Shown here one piece after another: positions 17,001 to 25,308 of a stretch of DNA of 64,000 nucleotides (the first letter of the stretch is position 1; each line of letters begins with the position of its first letter). The stretch is from Bradyrhizobium sp. AZCC 1719 (lineage in GTDB: Bacteria > Pseudomonadota > Alphaproteobacteria > Rhizobiales > Xanthobacteraceae). The DNA lies in contig NZ_JAZHRU010000001.1 in NCBI RefSeq assembly GCF_036924525.1, positions 620,001 to 684,000 on the forward strand. The letters run 5' to 3'. Position numbers and translations under genes: made by a program. The notes under the pieces were generated by a model. The model had not been told where the DNA came from and made no database searches. It saw only the letters and a program-made list of their open reading frames with translations.

Positions 17001-18094
17001 TGGGCGTCGGCCCGCGCCTTCTCGCTGGCGCGCTCGAAGTTTTCGAGCGCGAAGGAGACGTTTTCCGCAATCCGCGCCATCAGCGCGACGATCTCTTCAT
17101 CCTCCGCCCACAGCTTTCCGACGAAGAACAGCAGCACGCCGATACTCTCGTCCGCCCTGATCAGGGGAGTGGCGACGCAGGCGGTAACGCCCGTCTCGCG
17201 GGCGGCCTGATGCCAGGGCTGCCCCTGTGTCGAATTGAGGATGTCGTTGTTGACGGCCGGCCGTTGTGTTCGGAATGCCTTGCCGCAGACGCCCGTTCCG
17301 TACGGGTTGCCCGCGTCGATCGAGAACGGCGCTCGCATGATCTGTTCGACGATTGCGCCTGTGCCGGCGGCCGGCTTCAGCCAGATCGAGTCCGGCTCTG
17401 CAAGCAGGACCACTGTGGCCGCGGATTTGCCGCTGTATACCGCGGCGTCGCAAACGCGCTGATAGAGATCCTGTTCGGTCTTGGCGCGAAGAATGGCTTC
17501 GTTGGTCGCGCTGATGGCGCCGAACATCCGGTTCAACCGCCGCATCGCACGCTCGCCGTTCTTGCGCGCGGCTTCATGGTCGAAATTGTCGAGCGCAAAC
17601 GAAATGTTTGCCGACACACGCTCCAGCATCGATACGAGCTGTCCGTCGATCGAGTGCACCTCGCGGTGCGAAACCAATAGCACTCCGACGCTTCGGCCAT
17701 TGCAGATCAACGGCAGCGCCGCCGCGGCGCGCACCTGGTTGGCCTTGGCGCCCTCGCGCCAAGCCAGCGAGCGCGGATCGTTCAGGAAATCATTGCTGAC
17801 GCATGCCCGCCGGTCGCGAAACGCTTGTCCGGCAACCCCGGACCCCTCTGGCGTACCGGCCACGATCGAAATGTCGATGCTGCGAAGGCGGGGCACGTCA
17901 TCGCCGCAGCCGGCGGCGAAGCGCAGGAGATTGGTTTCCCTCTCCAGCAGGAAGACCGAGACAGCCAGGAAGTCGCCGACCGAGAACGCGGCTTCGCAAA
18001 CCTTCGCATACAGTTCTTCGGGCGATTTGGCGTACAGAATCGCCTCGTTGGTCGCATTCAACGCCGCGAGCGTGCGCGCGATGTCGGTCTTCAC
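14006..18094 (-). CDS. Five-GAF GGDEF-EAL cyclic-di-GMP signalling protein
   Basis: About 1362 residues. No ATG is near the start: I prefer GTG 18094, with GGGAG about 10 nt upstream; TTG 18103 is the alternative. Five GAF-type sensory repeats come first, each opening with a TNEAI-containing helix, at an exact spacing of 182 residues. A GGDEF domain follows, with intact LGGDEF near residue 993 and an RSSD inhibitory site 5 residues before it. The EAL domain has EALLRW near 1122 and DDFGTGYSSM and KIDRSF further on. Both cyclase and phosphodiesterase motifs look complete. No transmembrane segment is seen, so it is likely cytosolic and senses small ligands. Confidence 0.93.
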   Translation of the reverse strand: MKTDIARTLAALNATNEAILYAKSPEELYAKVCEAAFSVGDFLAVSVFLLERETNLLRFAAGCGDDVPRLRSIDISIVAGTPEGSGVAGQAFRDRRACVSNDFLNDPRSLAWREGAKANQVRAAAALPLICNGRSVGVLLVSHREVHSIDGQLVSMLERVSANISFALDNFDHEAARKNGERAMRRLNRMFGAISATNEAILRAKTEQDLYQRVCDAAVYSGKSAATVVLLAEPDSIWLKPAAGTGAIVEQIMRAPFSIDAGNPYGTGVCGKAFRTQRPAVNNDILNSTQGQPWHQAARETGVTACVATPLIRADESIGVLLFFVGKLWAEDEEIVALMARIAENVSFALENFERASEKARADAQKQRLARMLAALSATNEAIVRATSRAELFELVCEAAANGGRFNSTSILLARPDSYDIDLVAVAGPTANNMRRVKVSTNADLPEGRGLCGNAFRSRRACIANDFRADPRGSAFRQFIHSDGAMSGAAFPLLVSGQPVGVMFFISSEKDTFTPEFAELLQRLTENVSFALENFDRADEKARTESQKERLTRMFAALSRTNEAIMRAKSRTELFDLVCEAAANGGRFTSATIALATPASDLLRIVAASGPAAEATRHVRLSTDESRPEGRGLSGTAFRTRRPCITNDYVGDQRVAAFQAVVGSYGAQSGAAFPLLVHDEPVGVMIYMSLDKDTFTPEFVELLQRLADNVSFALENFDRADDKARTEIQKERLTRMLAALSATNEAIIRATSRAELFDLVCEAAADGGKFTLTSIVLTKPDSDYLDVVAAAGPTALSARLAKLSASEAHPEGRGLCGQAIRSQRACIINDYLADPNAEAFHHRARLDGTNSGASFPLLVHGKAVGVMSFMSREKDTFTPEFAELLQRLVDNVSFALENFDRADEKTRADERIEYLASHDSLTNLPNREMFNGMLRRAINAAARDQRQFALLFIDLDRFKVINDSLGHDAGDMLLVEIGDRLRRALRSSDVVARLGGDEFVVILEQAAERHEVERIAGELLSVLGQPLQLSGHECHTTASIGIAMYPSDGTDMQTLTKNADMAMYLAKEDGKNGFRFFTKEIKTQSIERLTLESALRRALERDQFSLHYQPKIDMASGQITGVEALLRWVHPELGTVSPGQFIPLAEETGLIVPIGCWVLKEACAQNMAWQRRGLRPVTMAVNLSPRQFADPHLLHDVDEALLASGMSPVLLQLEVTESMVMRNVSRAIKVLDAIQSRGIRLAIDDFGTGYSSMSLMKQFPIDTIKIDRSFIRDLPVDSEDQAIAQAIISMGKALGMTVIAEGVETVEQEAFLRNHACDEMQGFLFSKPLPAIQMADLLRAEPRLASPPLQPEAGSGLERTVV

Positions 18095-18473
18095 CGTCCC
18101 CAAGCTCCCTGCCGGCAGCGCCGGGCTGCCCCTTGCGGATTTTATGCGTGCAACAGGCCTAAATGCTCGTTATTGGCGGCCGTGAGTTGCGATTCAGAGT
18201 AAATGTCGGACCAACGGTGAACGACGCCGCTCCGGAGAACTACGGCCCATTCACGATTTGTCAGCCATACGGCTGGCGCGCGCCGGCCGCGATGCGGACC
18301 CGCCACAAGCAATTTTCGAATTTTGCAGGATGAAGTCCCGCTACGTGAGGGCCGTGCTGACGGCATGGCTAACAGGATATTTCCACGCTTGCCCTGCCGC
18401 GGGCGCTTTGAGAGCATGCCGGTACCAAACACGACCCGCGGTTCGCGCGGGCGCTCAAGGCGAGGAAACTCCC
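18095..18473. other. Divergent intergenic region
   Basis: 379 nt between the GAF-GGDEF-EAL gene (minus) and the Ldh-family gene (plus). No gene is supported; the frame open upstream of 18474 lacks a ribosome site. Promoters of both genes must lie here, but I cannot place them. Confidence 0.4.
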
Positions 18474-19526
18474 ATGCCGATGGTCCAGGCCGACCGTCTC
18501 ACGCGAATTGGCGCGGCCCTGCTTAGGGCTGCCGGCGCAACTGAAGAGGAAGCCCGCGCGGTCGCCGTCGGCTGCGTCAACGCCAACCTCGCCGGCCACG
18601 ATTCGCACGGGGTGATCGCGATCCCGACCTATATCGACCGCATCAAGGCCGGCCATATCGTGCCCGGCGCCAAATGGACCATCGTCCAGGAATCGCCGAC
18701 CACGACCGTGATCGACGGCCATTGGGGGTTCGGCTTTCACGTCAACGCCAAGGCGATGGCGCTGACGATCGAGAAGGCGAAAACCGCCAATGTCGCCGCC
18801 TGCACAGTGTTCCGGCAAAGCCATGTCGGGCGTCTCGCCGCCTATCCGCTGATGGCGATGCGGGCCGGCATGATCGGGATTGCAGCTGCCGATTCCGGCC
18901 GCTCGCCGAAGCATGTCGCGCCGTTCGGCGGCCGCGAGGCAAGGCTCGGCACCAACCCGATCTCGATCGCGGTGCCGTCGGATCTTGAGGCACCGTTCTA
19001 TCTTGACATGGCGACCTCGGCGGTAGCGGCCGGCAAGATCGCACTGTCGGTCGCGCGCGGCGAACAGATTCCGCAAGGCTGGATCATCGACGCCGAGGGA
19101 CGGCACACCACCGACCCCACCCAGTATCGCAAGGGCGGCGCGCTGCTGCCGCTCGGCGGCAGCGAGGGCTACAAGGGAAGTGGGCTGGCAGCGATGGTGG
19201 AAGTGCTCTGCGGCCTGCTCACCGGCCTCGGTTTTGGCGTCGAGCCGACCGGCCGGCACAACGACGGATGTTTCATGGCGGTGTTCAATGTCGCAGCCTT
19301 CCGTCCCCTGAAGGATTTCGAGAAGGAGGTCGGCGAGTTCGCGCGTTATCTCAAATCGACGCCGCCGTCGGAAGGCTCGCCCGGCGTGTTCTATCCCGGC
19401 GAGATCGAACATATCCGCGAGCAGCAGCGCAGGCGCGACGGTATTGAGGTCGAGGACGCCACCTGGGAAAAATTGAAGGCACTCGCTACCGACTACAAGC
19501 TCATCGCTGAGCTCGACCTGAAATGA
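18474..19526 (+). CDS. Ldh-family (malate/L-lactate dehydrogenase type 2) oxidoreductase
   Basis: 350 residues from ATG 18474 with GAGGA at 8 nt. It belongs to the YlbC/AllD/ComC family of NAD(P)-dependent 2-hydroxyacid dehydrogenases, unrelated to classical lactate dehydrogenase. Recognisable blocks are NLAGHDSHGVIAIPTYIDRI (with the conserved DSHG), RQSHVGRLAAYPLMA, PFGGREARLGTNPISIAVPS and LGGSEGYKGSGLAAMVEVLCG. It starts a plus-strand run with the flavin monooxygenase, FAH-like hydrolase and amidase, suggesting a catabolic pathway of unknown substrate. Confidence 0.9.
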   Translation: MPMVQADRLTRIGAALLRAAGATEEEARAVAVGCVNANLAGHDSHGVIAIPTYIDRIKAGHIVPGAKWTIVQESPTTTVIDGHWGFGFHVNAKAMALTIEKAKTANVAACTVFRQSHVGRLAAYPLMAMRAGMIGIAAADSGRSPKHVAPFGGREARLGTNPISIAVPSDLEAPFYLDMATSAVAAGKIALSVARGEQIPQGWIIDAEGRHTTDPTQYRKGGALLPLGGSEGYKGSGLAAMVEVLCGLLTGLGFGVEPTGRHNDGCFMAVFNVAAFRPLKDFEKEVGEFARYLKSTPPSEGSPGVFYPGEIEHIREQQRRRDGIEVEDATWEKLKALATDYKLIAELDLK

Positions 19527-19557
19527 AATCCGTATCAGTCCGCACAAGGAGAACCGC

Positions 19558-20925
19558 ATGACACGGCAAATGGCGCTGGTGGGATTTTTGCAGGCGCAGA
19601 ACTGCACCAACCTGCCGAGTTCATGGCGGCACCCGGAATCGCGCGACGATTCGATGTCGGCCGACTACTACCAGGAGATCGCCCGGATCCTCGAAGCCGG
19701 CAAATTCCACATGGCGTTCTTCGACGACCGCCTGGCGATGCCCGACCGCTACGGCAACGATCATGCCCACACCGTCGAATACGGTATCCGCTGCGTGAAG
19801 ATGGACCCGCTGATCGTGCTGACCACGATGGGTATGGTCACGACGAAGCTCGGTCTGGGGTCGACCTGTTCGACCACCTATTACGAGCCGTTCGATGTCG
19901 CCCGCCGCTTCGCTACCCTCGACCTGATGTCGGGCGGTCGCGCGGGCTGGAACGTCGTCACCTCGCTCAATGACGGCGAGGCCCACAATATGGGCAAGGA
20001 CGCCCATCTCGAGCATGATTTCCGCTACGATCGCGCCGACGAGTTCATGGAAGTCGTGCTCGGCCATTGGGACACTTGGGAAGACGGCTCCTTGATCATG
20101 GACAAGAAGAGCGGTCGCTTCGCCGATCCGGCCAAGGTGAAGCGGCTCGACCACAAGGGACAATTCTTCAAGTCGCGCGGGCCGTTCACCGTGCCCCGCT
20201 CGCCGCAGGGCCATCCCGTCATCATCCAGGCCGGCGCGTCCGGTCGCGGCCAGCGCTTTGCCGGGCGATGGGGCGAGGTGATTTTTACCGCGGCGCGCAA
20301 CGTGGCCGCCGCCAAGGAAGGCTACGCGGCGGTCCGCAACGAAGCGGCGAAGGCCGGCCGCGATCCCGAGCAGATGTTTCTCTGCAACCTCACCACCCCC
20401 GTCTGTGGCGCAACCAGGGCCGAGGCCGAGGACAAGATGGCTGTGATCAACAAACTGCCGCTGGAGATCGATGCGCTGTCGCTGCTGGCAGAAGCGCTGA
20501 ACTTCGACTTCGCCGCCAAGCCGCTCGATGAGCCGCTGACCACGGAAGAGCTCAAGAGCATGCAGGGCATCCTCGGCATTCGCGACGGCGTGCTGAAGGC
20601 ATCGGGCAAGACCAACCCCAGCGCGCGGGACTTCGTCACCTTCTCCGGTCGCGGCCAGGTGCAGGACGCGATCGTCGGTGGCCCGAACGAGATCGCGGAC
20701 AAACTCGAAGAGATGTTCGTCGAGTGCGGCTGCGACGGCTTTGTCATCGCCGCCACTATCGTGCCGGGCTCCTATGCCGATTTCGTCAAGCATGTGGTGC
20801 CGGAATTGCAGCGCCGCGGCCTGTTTCACAAGGACTATGCCGGCAAGACCCTGCGCGACAATCTCGGCCTGAAGCGGCCTGCCGCCGGCGCCTGGAAAAC
20901 CCGGCCGCAGGCCGCCGCCGAATAA
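19558..20925 (+). CDS. LLM-class flavin-dependent monooxygenase (NtaA/DmoA type)
   Basis: 455 residues from ATG 19558 with AAGGAG upstream, 31 nt after the Ldh-family gene. The luciferase-like TIM barrel of the nitrilotriacetate/dimethylsulfide monooxygenase subgroup is clear: HMAFFDDRLAMPDRYGN near residue 50, CSTTYYEPFDVARRFATLDLMSGGRAGWNVVTS around 100-135, and PVIIQAGASGRGQRFAGRWGE near 220. The enzymes use FMNH2 from a separate reductase, and none is adjacent. Together with the FAH-family and amidase genes it suggests oxidation of an organic nitrogen or ether compound. Substrate not predictable. Confidence 0.92.
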   Translation: MTRQMALVGFLQAQNCTNLPSSWRHPESRDDSMSADYYQEIARILEAGKFHMAFFDDRLAMPDRYGNDHAHTVEYGIRCVKMDPLIVLTTMGMVTTKLGLGSTCSTTYYEPFDVARRFATLDLMSGGRAGWNVVTSLNDGEAHNMGKDAHLEHDFRYDRADEFMEVVLGHWDTWEDGSLIMDKKSGRFADPAKVKRLDHKGQFFKSRGPFTVPRSPQGHPVIIQAGASGRGQRFAGRWGEVIFTAARNVAAAKEGYAAVRNEAAKAGRDPEQMFLCNLTTPVCGATRAEAEDKMAVINKLPLEIDALSLLAEALNFDFAAKPLDEPLTTEELKSMQGILGIRDGVLKASGKTNPSARDFVTFSGRGQVQDAIVGGPNEIADKLEEMFVECGCDGFVIAATIVPGSYADFVKHVVPELQRRGLFHKDYAGKTLRDNLGLKRPAAGAWKTRPQAAAE

Positions 20926-20939
20926 CACGAGGGCACTTC

Positions 20940-21725
20940 ATGCGTTGGCTCAAATTCACCGCCGCCGGCAAGACAGCCTGGGGCATTGTCGAGGGCGAGC
21001 GCGTGATCGCGGTCGATGGCGATCCGTTCGGCGAATGGCAGCGCGGAACGCAGTCGCATGCGCTGAAGGACGTCAAGATCGAGCTGCCGCTGATCCCGCG
21101 CACCTTCTATTGCGTCGGGCTGAATTATCTCAAACACCTCAAGGAGGCCGCCGACAAGGCCGGCACGGTGCCGAACGTGCCCGACCGGCCCGAGATCGGC
21201 TATCGCGCGCAGAACGCGCTGATCGCCCATAATGAGGATGTGGTGATCCCGGCGAGCGCGACCGAGAAGATTCATTACGAGGGCGAGCTGGTGGTCGTCA
21301 TCGGCAAGAAGGCAAAACACCTCACCGAAGCCAACGCGATGGACTGCGTGTTCGGCTACACGATCGGCAACGACGTCAGCGAGCGCACCTGGCAGAAGGC
21401 CGACCGCAGCCTGTGGCGCTCCAAGAATGCCGACACCTTCAAGCCGATGGGCCCGTGGATCGAAACCGACGTCGACCTCGACAGGATGGAAACGGTGATC
21501 CGCGTGAACGACAAGGAGACCGGCCGCTTCCGCACCAACGACATGATCTTCGGCATCGTGCCGTTCCTCGTCGAACTCTCCAAATATTTCACTCTGTCGC
21601 CGGGCGACGTGATCTGGATGGGCACCGACGGCGCCTCGCCTGATTTGAAAGCCGGCGATGTGGTCGAGATCGACATCACGGGGATTGGAACGTTGCGGAA
21701 CAGGTTTGTGAGGGAGAAGGGGTGA
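20940..21725 (+). CDS. Fumarylacetoacetate hydrolase (FAH) family protein
   Basis: 261 residues from ATG 20940, 14 nt after the monooxygenase; the longer frame overlaps that gene and is rejected. Family blocks: FYCVGLNYLKHLKEA, then IHYEGELVVVIGKKA carrying the metal-ligand Glu pair, YTIGNDVSERTWQ with the ligand Asp, and WMGTDGASPDLKAGDVVEIDITGIGTL at the C-terminus. These Mg-dependent enzymes hydrolyse or decarboxylate acylpyruvate-type C-C bonds in aromatic and related degradation routes. Probably transcribed with the two genes before it. Confidence 0.92.
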   Translation: MRWLKFTAAGKTAWGIVEGERVIAVDGDPFGEWQRGTQSHALKDVKIELPLIPRTFYCVGLNYLKHLKEAADKAGTVPNVPDRPEIGYRAQNALIAHNEDVVIPASATEKIHYEGELVVVIGKKAKHLTEANAMDCVFGYTIGNDVSERTWQKADRSLWRSKNADTFKPMGPWIETDVDLDRMETVIRVNDKETGRFRTNDMIFGIVPFLVELSKYFTLSPGDVIWMGTDGASPDLKAGDVVEIDITGIGTLRNRFVREKG

Positions 21726-21810
21726 GGCGCGTCGCCACTGTTGGACCCTCATCCTGAGAGGGTGAGGGTCAAGGGAGCGCGCCGCTGCACTCGACTTGCG
21801 CTCCTTCGGC

Positions 21811-21840
21811 CGGCGTCCTCAGAAATGAGGACAGGCGCCG
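21811..21840. terminator. Hairpin downstream of the FAH gene
   Basis: GTCCTCA (21815-21821), GAAA loop, TGAGGAC (21826-21832), flanked by imperfectly complementary GCC-rich bases. A GNRA-type tetraloop gives a stable structure, but no T-run follows. It could end the 18474-21725 transcript or protect its 3' end. Confidence 0.4.
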
Positions 21841-21897
21841 GAACCGGCATTGGGTAAGGTTCGTCCCAACGGGTATCCAATCCTGCGGAGAATCATC

Positions 21898-23406
21898 ATG
21901 GCTCGCAGCTCCATCCTGCTCGGCTCGGCATTTACGAGCCTTGTCCTCGCATCGTCTCCAGCGACAGCCCAACCGGCGATCGATCTGGATCAGCTCACAG
22001 CAACGCAAGCCGCCGCCGATCTCTGCGCCGGAAAAATCACCAGCAAGGCGCTGACCGCGGCGGCGCTGGCGCGCGCCAAGACGAAGCCTGAGCTCAACGC
22101 CTTCATCACGCTGGACGAGGCCGGCGCCATCAAGGCCGCCGAAGCGTTTGACGCCGGCCGCAAGAAGGGCGCGTGCAAGCCGCTCGGCGGCGTGCCCATT
22201 GTCATCAAGGACAACATCGAGGTAGCCGGCCTTCCCAGCTCGGCTGGAACGCCGGCGCTGAAAAACTTCGTGCCGAAGAAGGATGCGCCGGTGGCGGCAA
22301 AACTGCGCGCGGCGGGCGCCATCATCATCGGCAAGACCAATATGCATGAGCTTGCCTTCGGCATCTCCGGTTACAACGGTGCGTTCAAGACCGGCCCGGA
22401 GCCCGGTGTGCGCAACGCCTATGATGCGACGAAGATTGCCGGCGGCTCGTCCTCCGGAACGGGGGCCGCGATCGGTGCGCGCATCGTCACCGCAGGCCTC
22501 GGCACCGATACCGGCGGCTCCGTCAGGGTGCCCTGCGCGCTGAACGGCTGTGCCTCGCTGCGCCCGACCGTCGGCCGCTATCCGCAGGCGGGGATCGCGC
22601 CTATTTCACACACGCGCGACACCGCCGGCCCGATGGCTTCCACTGTCGGCGACGTGGCGATCCTCGATCGTGTGATCGCCGGCGGCGGCGCGATTGCGTC
22701 CGCCGAACTGAAGCGGGTCCGCATCGGCGTCGACAAAGCCATGCTGGCCAACCTGGATGGCGACACCGAAGCCGCATTCAAGACCGCGCTGGACAAGCTC
22801 AAGGCGAGCGGCGTGACGATCGTCGATGTCGAAATGCCAAAGCTCGCCGAGCTCAACGGCCAGGTCGGATTTCCGCTCGCGCTTTACGAGGCCTATGACG
22901 ACATGGCCGCCTATCTCAAGAAGACAGGTAGCGGCGTCGGCATCGAGAATCTCGCCAAGGAGATCGCAAGCCCCGACGTAAAGGGCACCTATGACGGGCT
23001 GGTGATTCCGCGCAAACTGCCGGGACCGAACAATACAGTCGCCGATGCCCAGCCGGCCTATGACGCCGCGATGAAAACCGCCCGGCCGGCGTTGCGGGCG
23101 CTCTATCGCGATACGTTCGCAAAGAACAAGCTCGATGCCATCGCCTTCCCGACCGTGCCGAAGGTCGCGATCGCATCCAACCCCGATTCCTCGAGCCTCG
23201 CCAATTTCCTGCTGTTCATCCAGAACACCGATCCCGGCAGCAACGCCGGCATCCCAGGGCTTCAGCTTCCGATCGCGCTCGGCGCGTCGACGAAGCTGCC
23301 TGTCGGCCTCGAGCTCGATGGTCCCGCGGGAAGCGACCGCAAGTTACTTGCGGTTGGCATGGCGATGGAGAAGCTATTCGGCAGGCTTCCGCCGCCGTCG
23401 CGCTAG
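21898..23406 (+). CDS. Exported amidase (amidase-signature family)
   Basis: 502 residues from ATG 21898 (CGGAG upstream). A signal peptide, ending near SPATAQPA at residue 24, implies a periplasmic enzyme, which is less usual for this family. The Ser-cisSer-Lys triad is visible: Lys in VPIVIKDNIEVAG, the cis-Ser in IAGGSSSGTGAAIGA and the nucleophile in GTDTGGSVRVPCAL. It hydrolyses amide bonds in an unknown substrate. It lies 172 nt after the FAH-family gene, past a hairpin, so it may have its own promoter. The LuxR-type regulator gene converges on it. Confidence 0.93.
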   Translation: MARSSILLGSAFTSLVLASSPATAQPAIDLDQLTATQAAADLCAGKITSKALTAAALARAKTKPELNAFITLDEAGAIKAAEAFDAGRKKGACKPLGGVPIVIKDNIEVAGLPSSAGTPALKNFVPKKDAPVAAKLRAAGAIIIGKTNMHELAFGISGYNGAFKTGPEPGVRNAYDATKIAGGSSSGTGAAIGARIVTAGLGTDTGGSVRVPCALNGCASLRPTVGRYPQAGIAPISHTRDTAGPMASTVGDVAILDRVIAGGGAIASAELKRVRIGVDKAMLANLDGDTEAAFKTALDKLKASGVTIVDVEMPKLAELNGQVGFPLALYEAYDDMAAYLKKTGSGVGIENLAKEIASPDVKGTYDGLVIPRKLPGPNNTVADAQPAYDAAMKTARPALRALYRDTFAKNKLDAIAFPTVPKVAIASNPDSSSLANFLLFIQNTDPGSNAGIPGLQLPIALGASTKLPVGLELDGPAGSDRKLLAVGMAMEKLFGRLPPPSR

Positions 23407-23419
23407 GTGGCGCTCACGG

Positions 23420-24154
23420 CTAATGCCTTGCAAACAGGCTGGCGACGCCGCTGCGGCGGCGGACGCCGAGCTTGGCGAAAATGCGCTCGATGTGGGTGCG
23501 GACGGTGGAGACCTCGACCTGCAGCCGGTGCGCGATCTCCTTGTCGCTGAGATCGTCCGATATCATCCGCGCGATCTCGAATTCGCGCACCGAGAGCTTC
23601 AGGATCGGTGAGCCGGCAGCCGCAACGGCCGCCACCCCGCCGGCCGCGCGCACCAGCGCGCCGGTGAAGGCAGGCTCAATCAGCCGCAACAATTCCAGCG
23701 TATGGCCATCGAAATTCTCGCGCCGCCGGCCGCGCCAGATCCTGATGTCGCCGATGTTGCGACCGCCGGCGAAGCTATAGGCGTTGACGCCCCAATGCAG
23801 TCCGTCGCGGGCGAGAAAATCGTTGAAGAATTCGGTCCGCATCAAGTCGCGTTGCGGCATCACCTGCGTGACCAGCGTCGCCTCGCGGCGGGCCTGGAGC
23901 TTCAAGGTAATGGGATCGCGCTGCTGATAGTAGCAGTCGTAAGCCGCGATGTTGTCCGGGTCCATGTTCAGGTAGACGGCCTTTTCGAAACGACCGGTCG
24001 CCTCCTGCCAGACGAACGAGGCGTAATGATCGGCCTCCAGCAATTCGAGCAGATGATGGCCGATCGCCTCGCGAACGTCGCGCTCGCTGAGGTCTTCGGA
24101 CAACAGCCCGAAGATGCGCGCCAGCACCCGGCTCTCGGAAGCGCTCACATACAT
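23420..24154 (-). CDS. LuxR-family transcriptional regulator
   Basis: 244 residues from ATG 24154 with AGGA at 7 nt. The C-terminal 65 residues are a GerE/LuxR helix-turn-helix: LSVREFEIARMISDDLSDKEIAHRLQ then VEVSTVRTHIERIFAKLGVRRR. The N-terminal ~170 residues form an aromatic-rich sensing region (EADHYASFVWQ, YDCYYQQRDP, RDGLHWGVNAYSF) with no receiver-domain motifs, so it is probably ligand-responsive rather than phosphorylated. It does not clearly match acyl-homoserine-lactone receptors. Located between the amidase and an orphan Bug protein, it may control either; this is inference. Confidence 0.87.
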   Translation of the reverse strand: MYVSASESRVLARIFGLLSEDLSERDVREAIGHHLLELLEADHYASFVWQEATGRFEKAVYLNMDPDNIAAYDCYYQQRDPITLKLQARREATLVTQVMPQRDLMRTEFFNDFLARDGLHWGVNAYSFAGGRNIGDIRIWRGRRRENFDGHTLELLRLIEPAFTGALVRAAGGVAAVAAAGSPILKLSVREFEIARMISDDLSDKEIAHRLQVEVSTVRTHIERIFAKLGVRRRSGVASLFARH

Positions 24155-24212
24155 GAGGCCATCCTAGCGGGGAACCGCGATCAGGGGAACCGGCTTCGCA
24201 TGAGCCTGCCGC

Positions 24213-25193
24213 CTACTCGACATTGATGCCGGCGTCTTCGACGACTTTGCGCCAGCGCTCCACCTCGCTGCGATAGTATCGGCCGAATTCTTGGGGAGGT
24301 GCCGTAATCAGGACGAGGCCCTCGTTAACGCTCAGTTTTTTAAAGGCGTCGGCCTGCACGGCTTTCGCCGCCGATTTGTTGAGGCGGTCGATGATGTCAG
24401 GCGGCGTCTTCGCCGGCGCAAACAGGCCGTACCAGGTTTCCGCTTCAAAGCCGGGAAAACCGGTCTCGGCGACCGTCGGCAATTGCGGAAAGGCAGGCGA
24501 GCGCTCCGCTGATGTCACTGCCAGCGCGCGTAACTGACCGCCCTCGATCAACGATGCTGCGCTTGCCACCGTCGTGAACATCACCTGGGTCTGCCCGCCG
24601 ATCAGATCGGTGATGGCGGGCGCGGAACCCTTGTAGGGGACCATTGTCATATGGACGCCGGCCATGCGCTTGAACAGTTCGCCGGCGAGGTGCGCCGAGG
24701 TGCCGGTGCCGAATGTTCCGTAGGAGATCTTGTCGGGCTCGGCCTTCGCCGCCGCGATCAGATCGGCGATCGAGCGAAACGACGATTTCGGATTGACGAC
24801 GACGATATTGGGAGAACGCGCGATCAGCGCGACGGGCGCAAAGTCCTTGTTCGAGTCGAACGGCAATTTGGCATTCAGGCTCGGATTGACGGCATGGGCA
24901 AACGTTCCCATCAGCAGCGTGTAGCCGTCAGGCTCGGCGGTCGCGACCGCCTGCGCGCCGATAATGGTGCTGGCACCCGGCTTGTTCTCGACGATGATAC
25001 TGGCGCCAAGATCCTTTGCCATCTCCTGCGCCAAGACGCGGGCGATGGAGTCCGTGCCGCCGCCTGGCGCAAAGGGGACGATGATCTTGATGATGCGGTC
25101 CGGATAGGCGCCCAGAGCCTGATAGGCTGAAAGCGACAACAAGCCCGGAGCGAGCGCGAGCAGCAAGGCGATGCGGCGTCGATCGAACAGCAT
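24213..25193 (-). CDS. Orphan Bug/TctC-type solute-binding protein
   Basis: 326 residues from ATG 25193 with AGGAGG at 11 nt. A signal peptide covers the first ~28 residues (RIALLLALAPGLLSLSAYQALG). Family blocks: YPDRIIKIIVPFAPGGGTDSIARVLAQ, IIVENKPGASTIIGAQAVATAEPDGYTLL, and VPYKGSAPAITDLIGGQTQVMF. Bug proteins bind carboxylates or small aromatics in the periplasm, usually with TctAB membrane partners. No tctA/tctB is adjacent here, as for most members of this large family. Being 58 nt upstream of the LuxR-type gene on the same strand, the two could be cotranscribed. Confidence 0.92.
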   Translation of the reverse strand: MLFDRRRIALLLALAPGLLSLSAYQALGAYPDRIIKIIVPFAPGGGTDSIARVLAQEMAKDLGASIIVENKPGASTIIGAQAVATAEPDGYTLLMGTFAHAVNPSLNAKLPFDSNKDFAPVALIARSPNIVVVNPKSSFRSIADLIAAAKAEPDKISYGTFGTGTSAHLAGELFKRMAGVHMTMVPYKGSAPAITDLIGGQTQVMFTTVASAASLIEGGQLRALAVTSAERSPAFPQLPTVAETGFPGFEAETWYGLFAPAKTPPDIIDRLNKSAAKAVQADAFKKLSVNEGLVLITAPPQEFGRYYRSEVERWRKVVEDAGINVE

Positions 25194-25219
25194 GGCGCCC
25201 AGATCCTCCTAGCTCTGCG

Positions 25220-25290
25220 TTGTCATGCCCCGCCGCCGGGTCTCGCCTTCGGCGGCCCCGATGGGCTCCGGCGGGGCATCCAGTACGGGG
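25220..25290. repeat. Dispersed palindromic intergenic repeat
   Basis: Starts TTGTCATGCCCCGCC and ends GGCGGGGCATCCAGTACG, with an internal GGTCTCGCC...GGGCTCC stretch, giving imperfect self-complementarity. It resembles short palindromes scattered between genes in Bradyrhizobium genomes (recollection; not searched). It sits between the Bug gene and the aminotransferase gene. Confidence 0.5.
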
Positions 25291-25308
25291 CGACGACATC
25301 TTGGGATG

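Noticed and set aside
16061..17680. 539-codon plus-strand frame opposite the GAF repeats
   Set aside because: Its length comes from codon bias of the real gene; it repeats with the same 546-nt period as an antisense echo.
19621..20928. 435-codon minus-strand frame opposite the flavin monooxygenase
   Set aside because: Antisense shadow with no recognisable protein.
24213..25193. Possible partner of tctBA at 34345-36346
   Set aside because: It is 9 kb away on the other strand, and tctBA already has its own adjacent binding protein.
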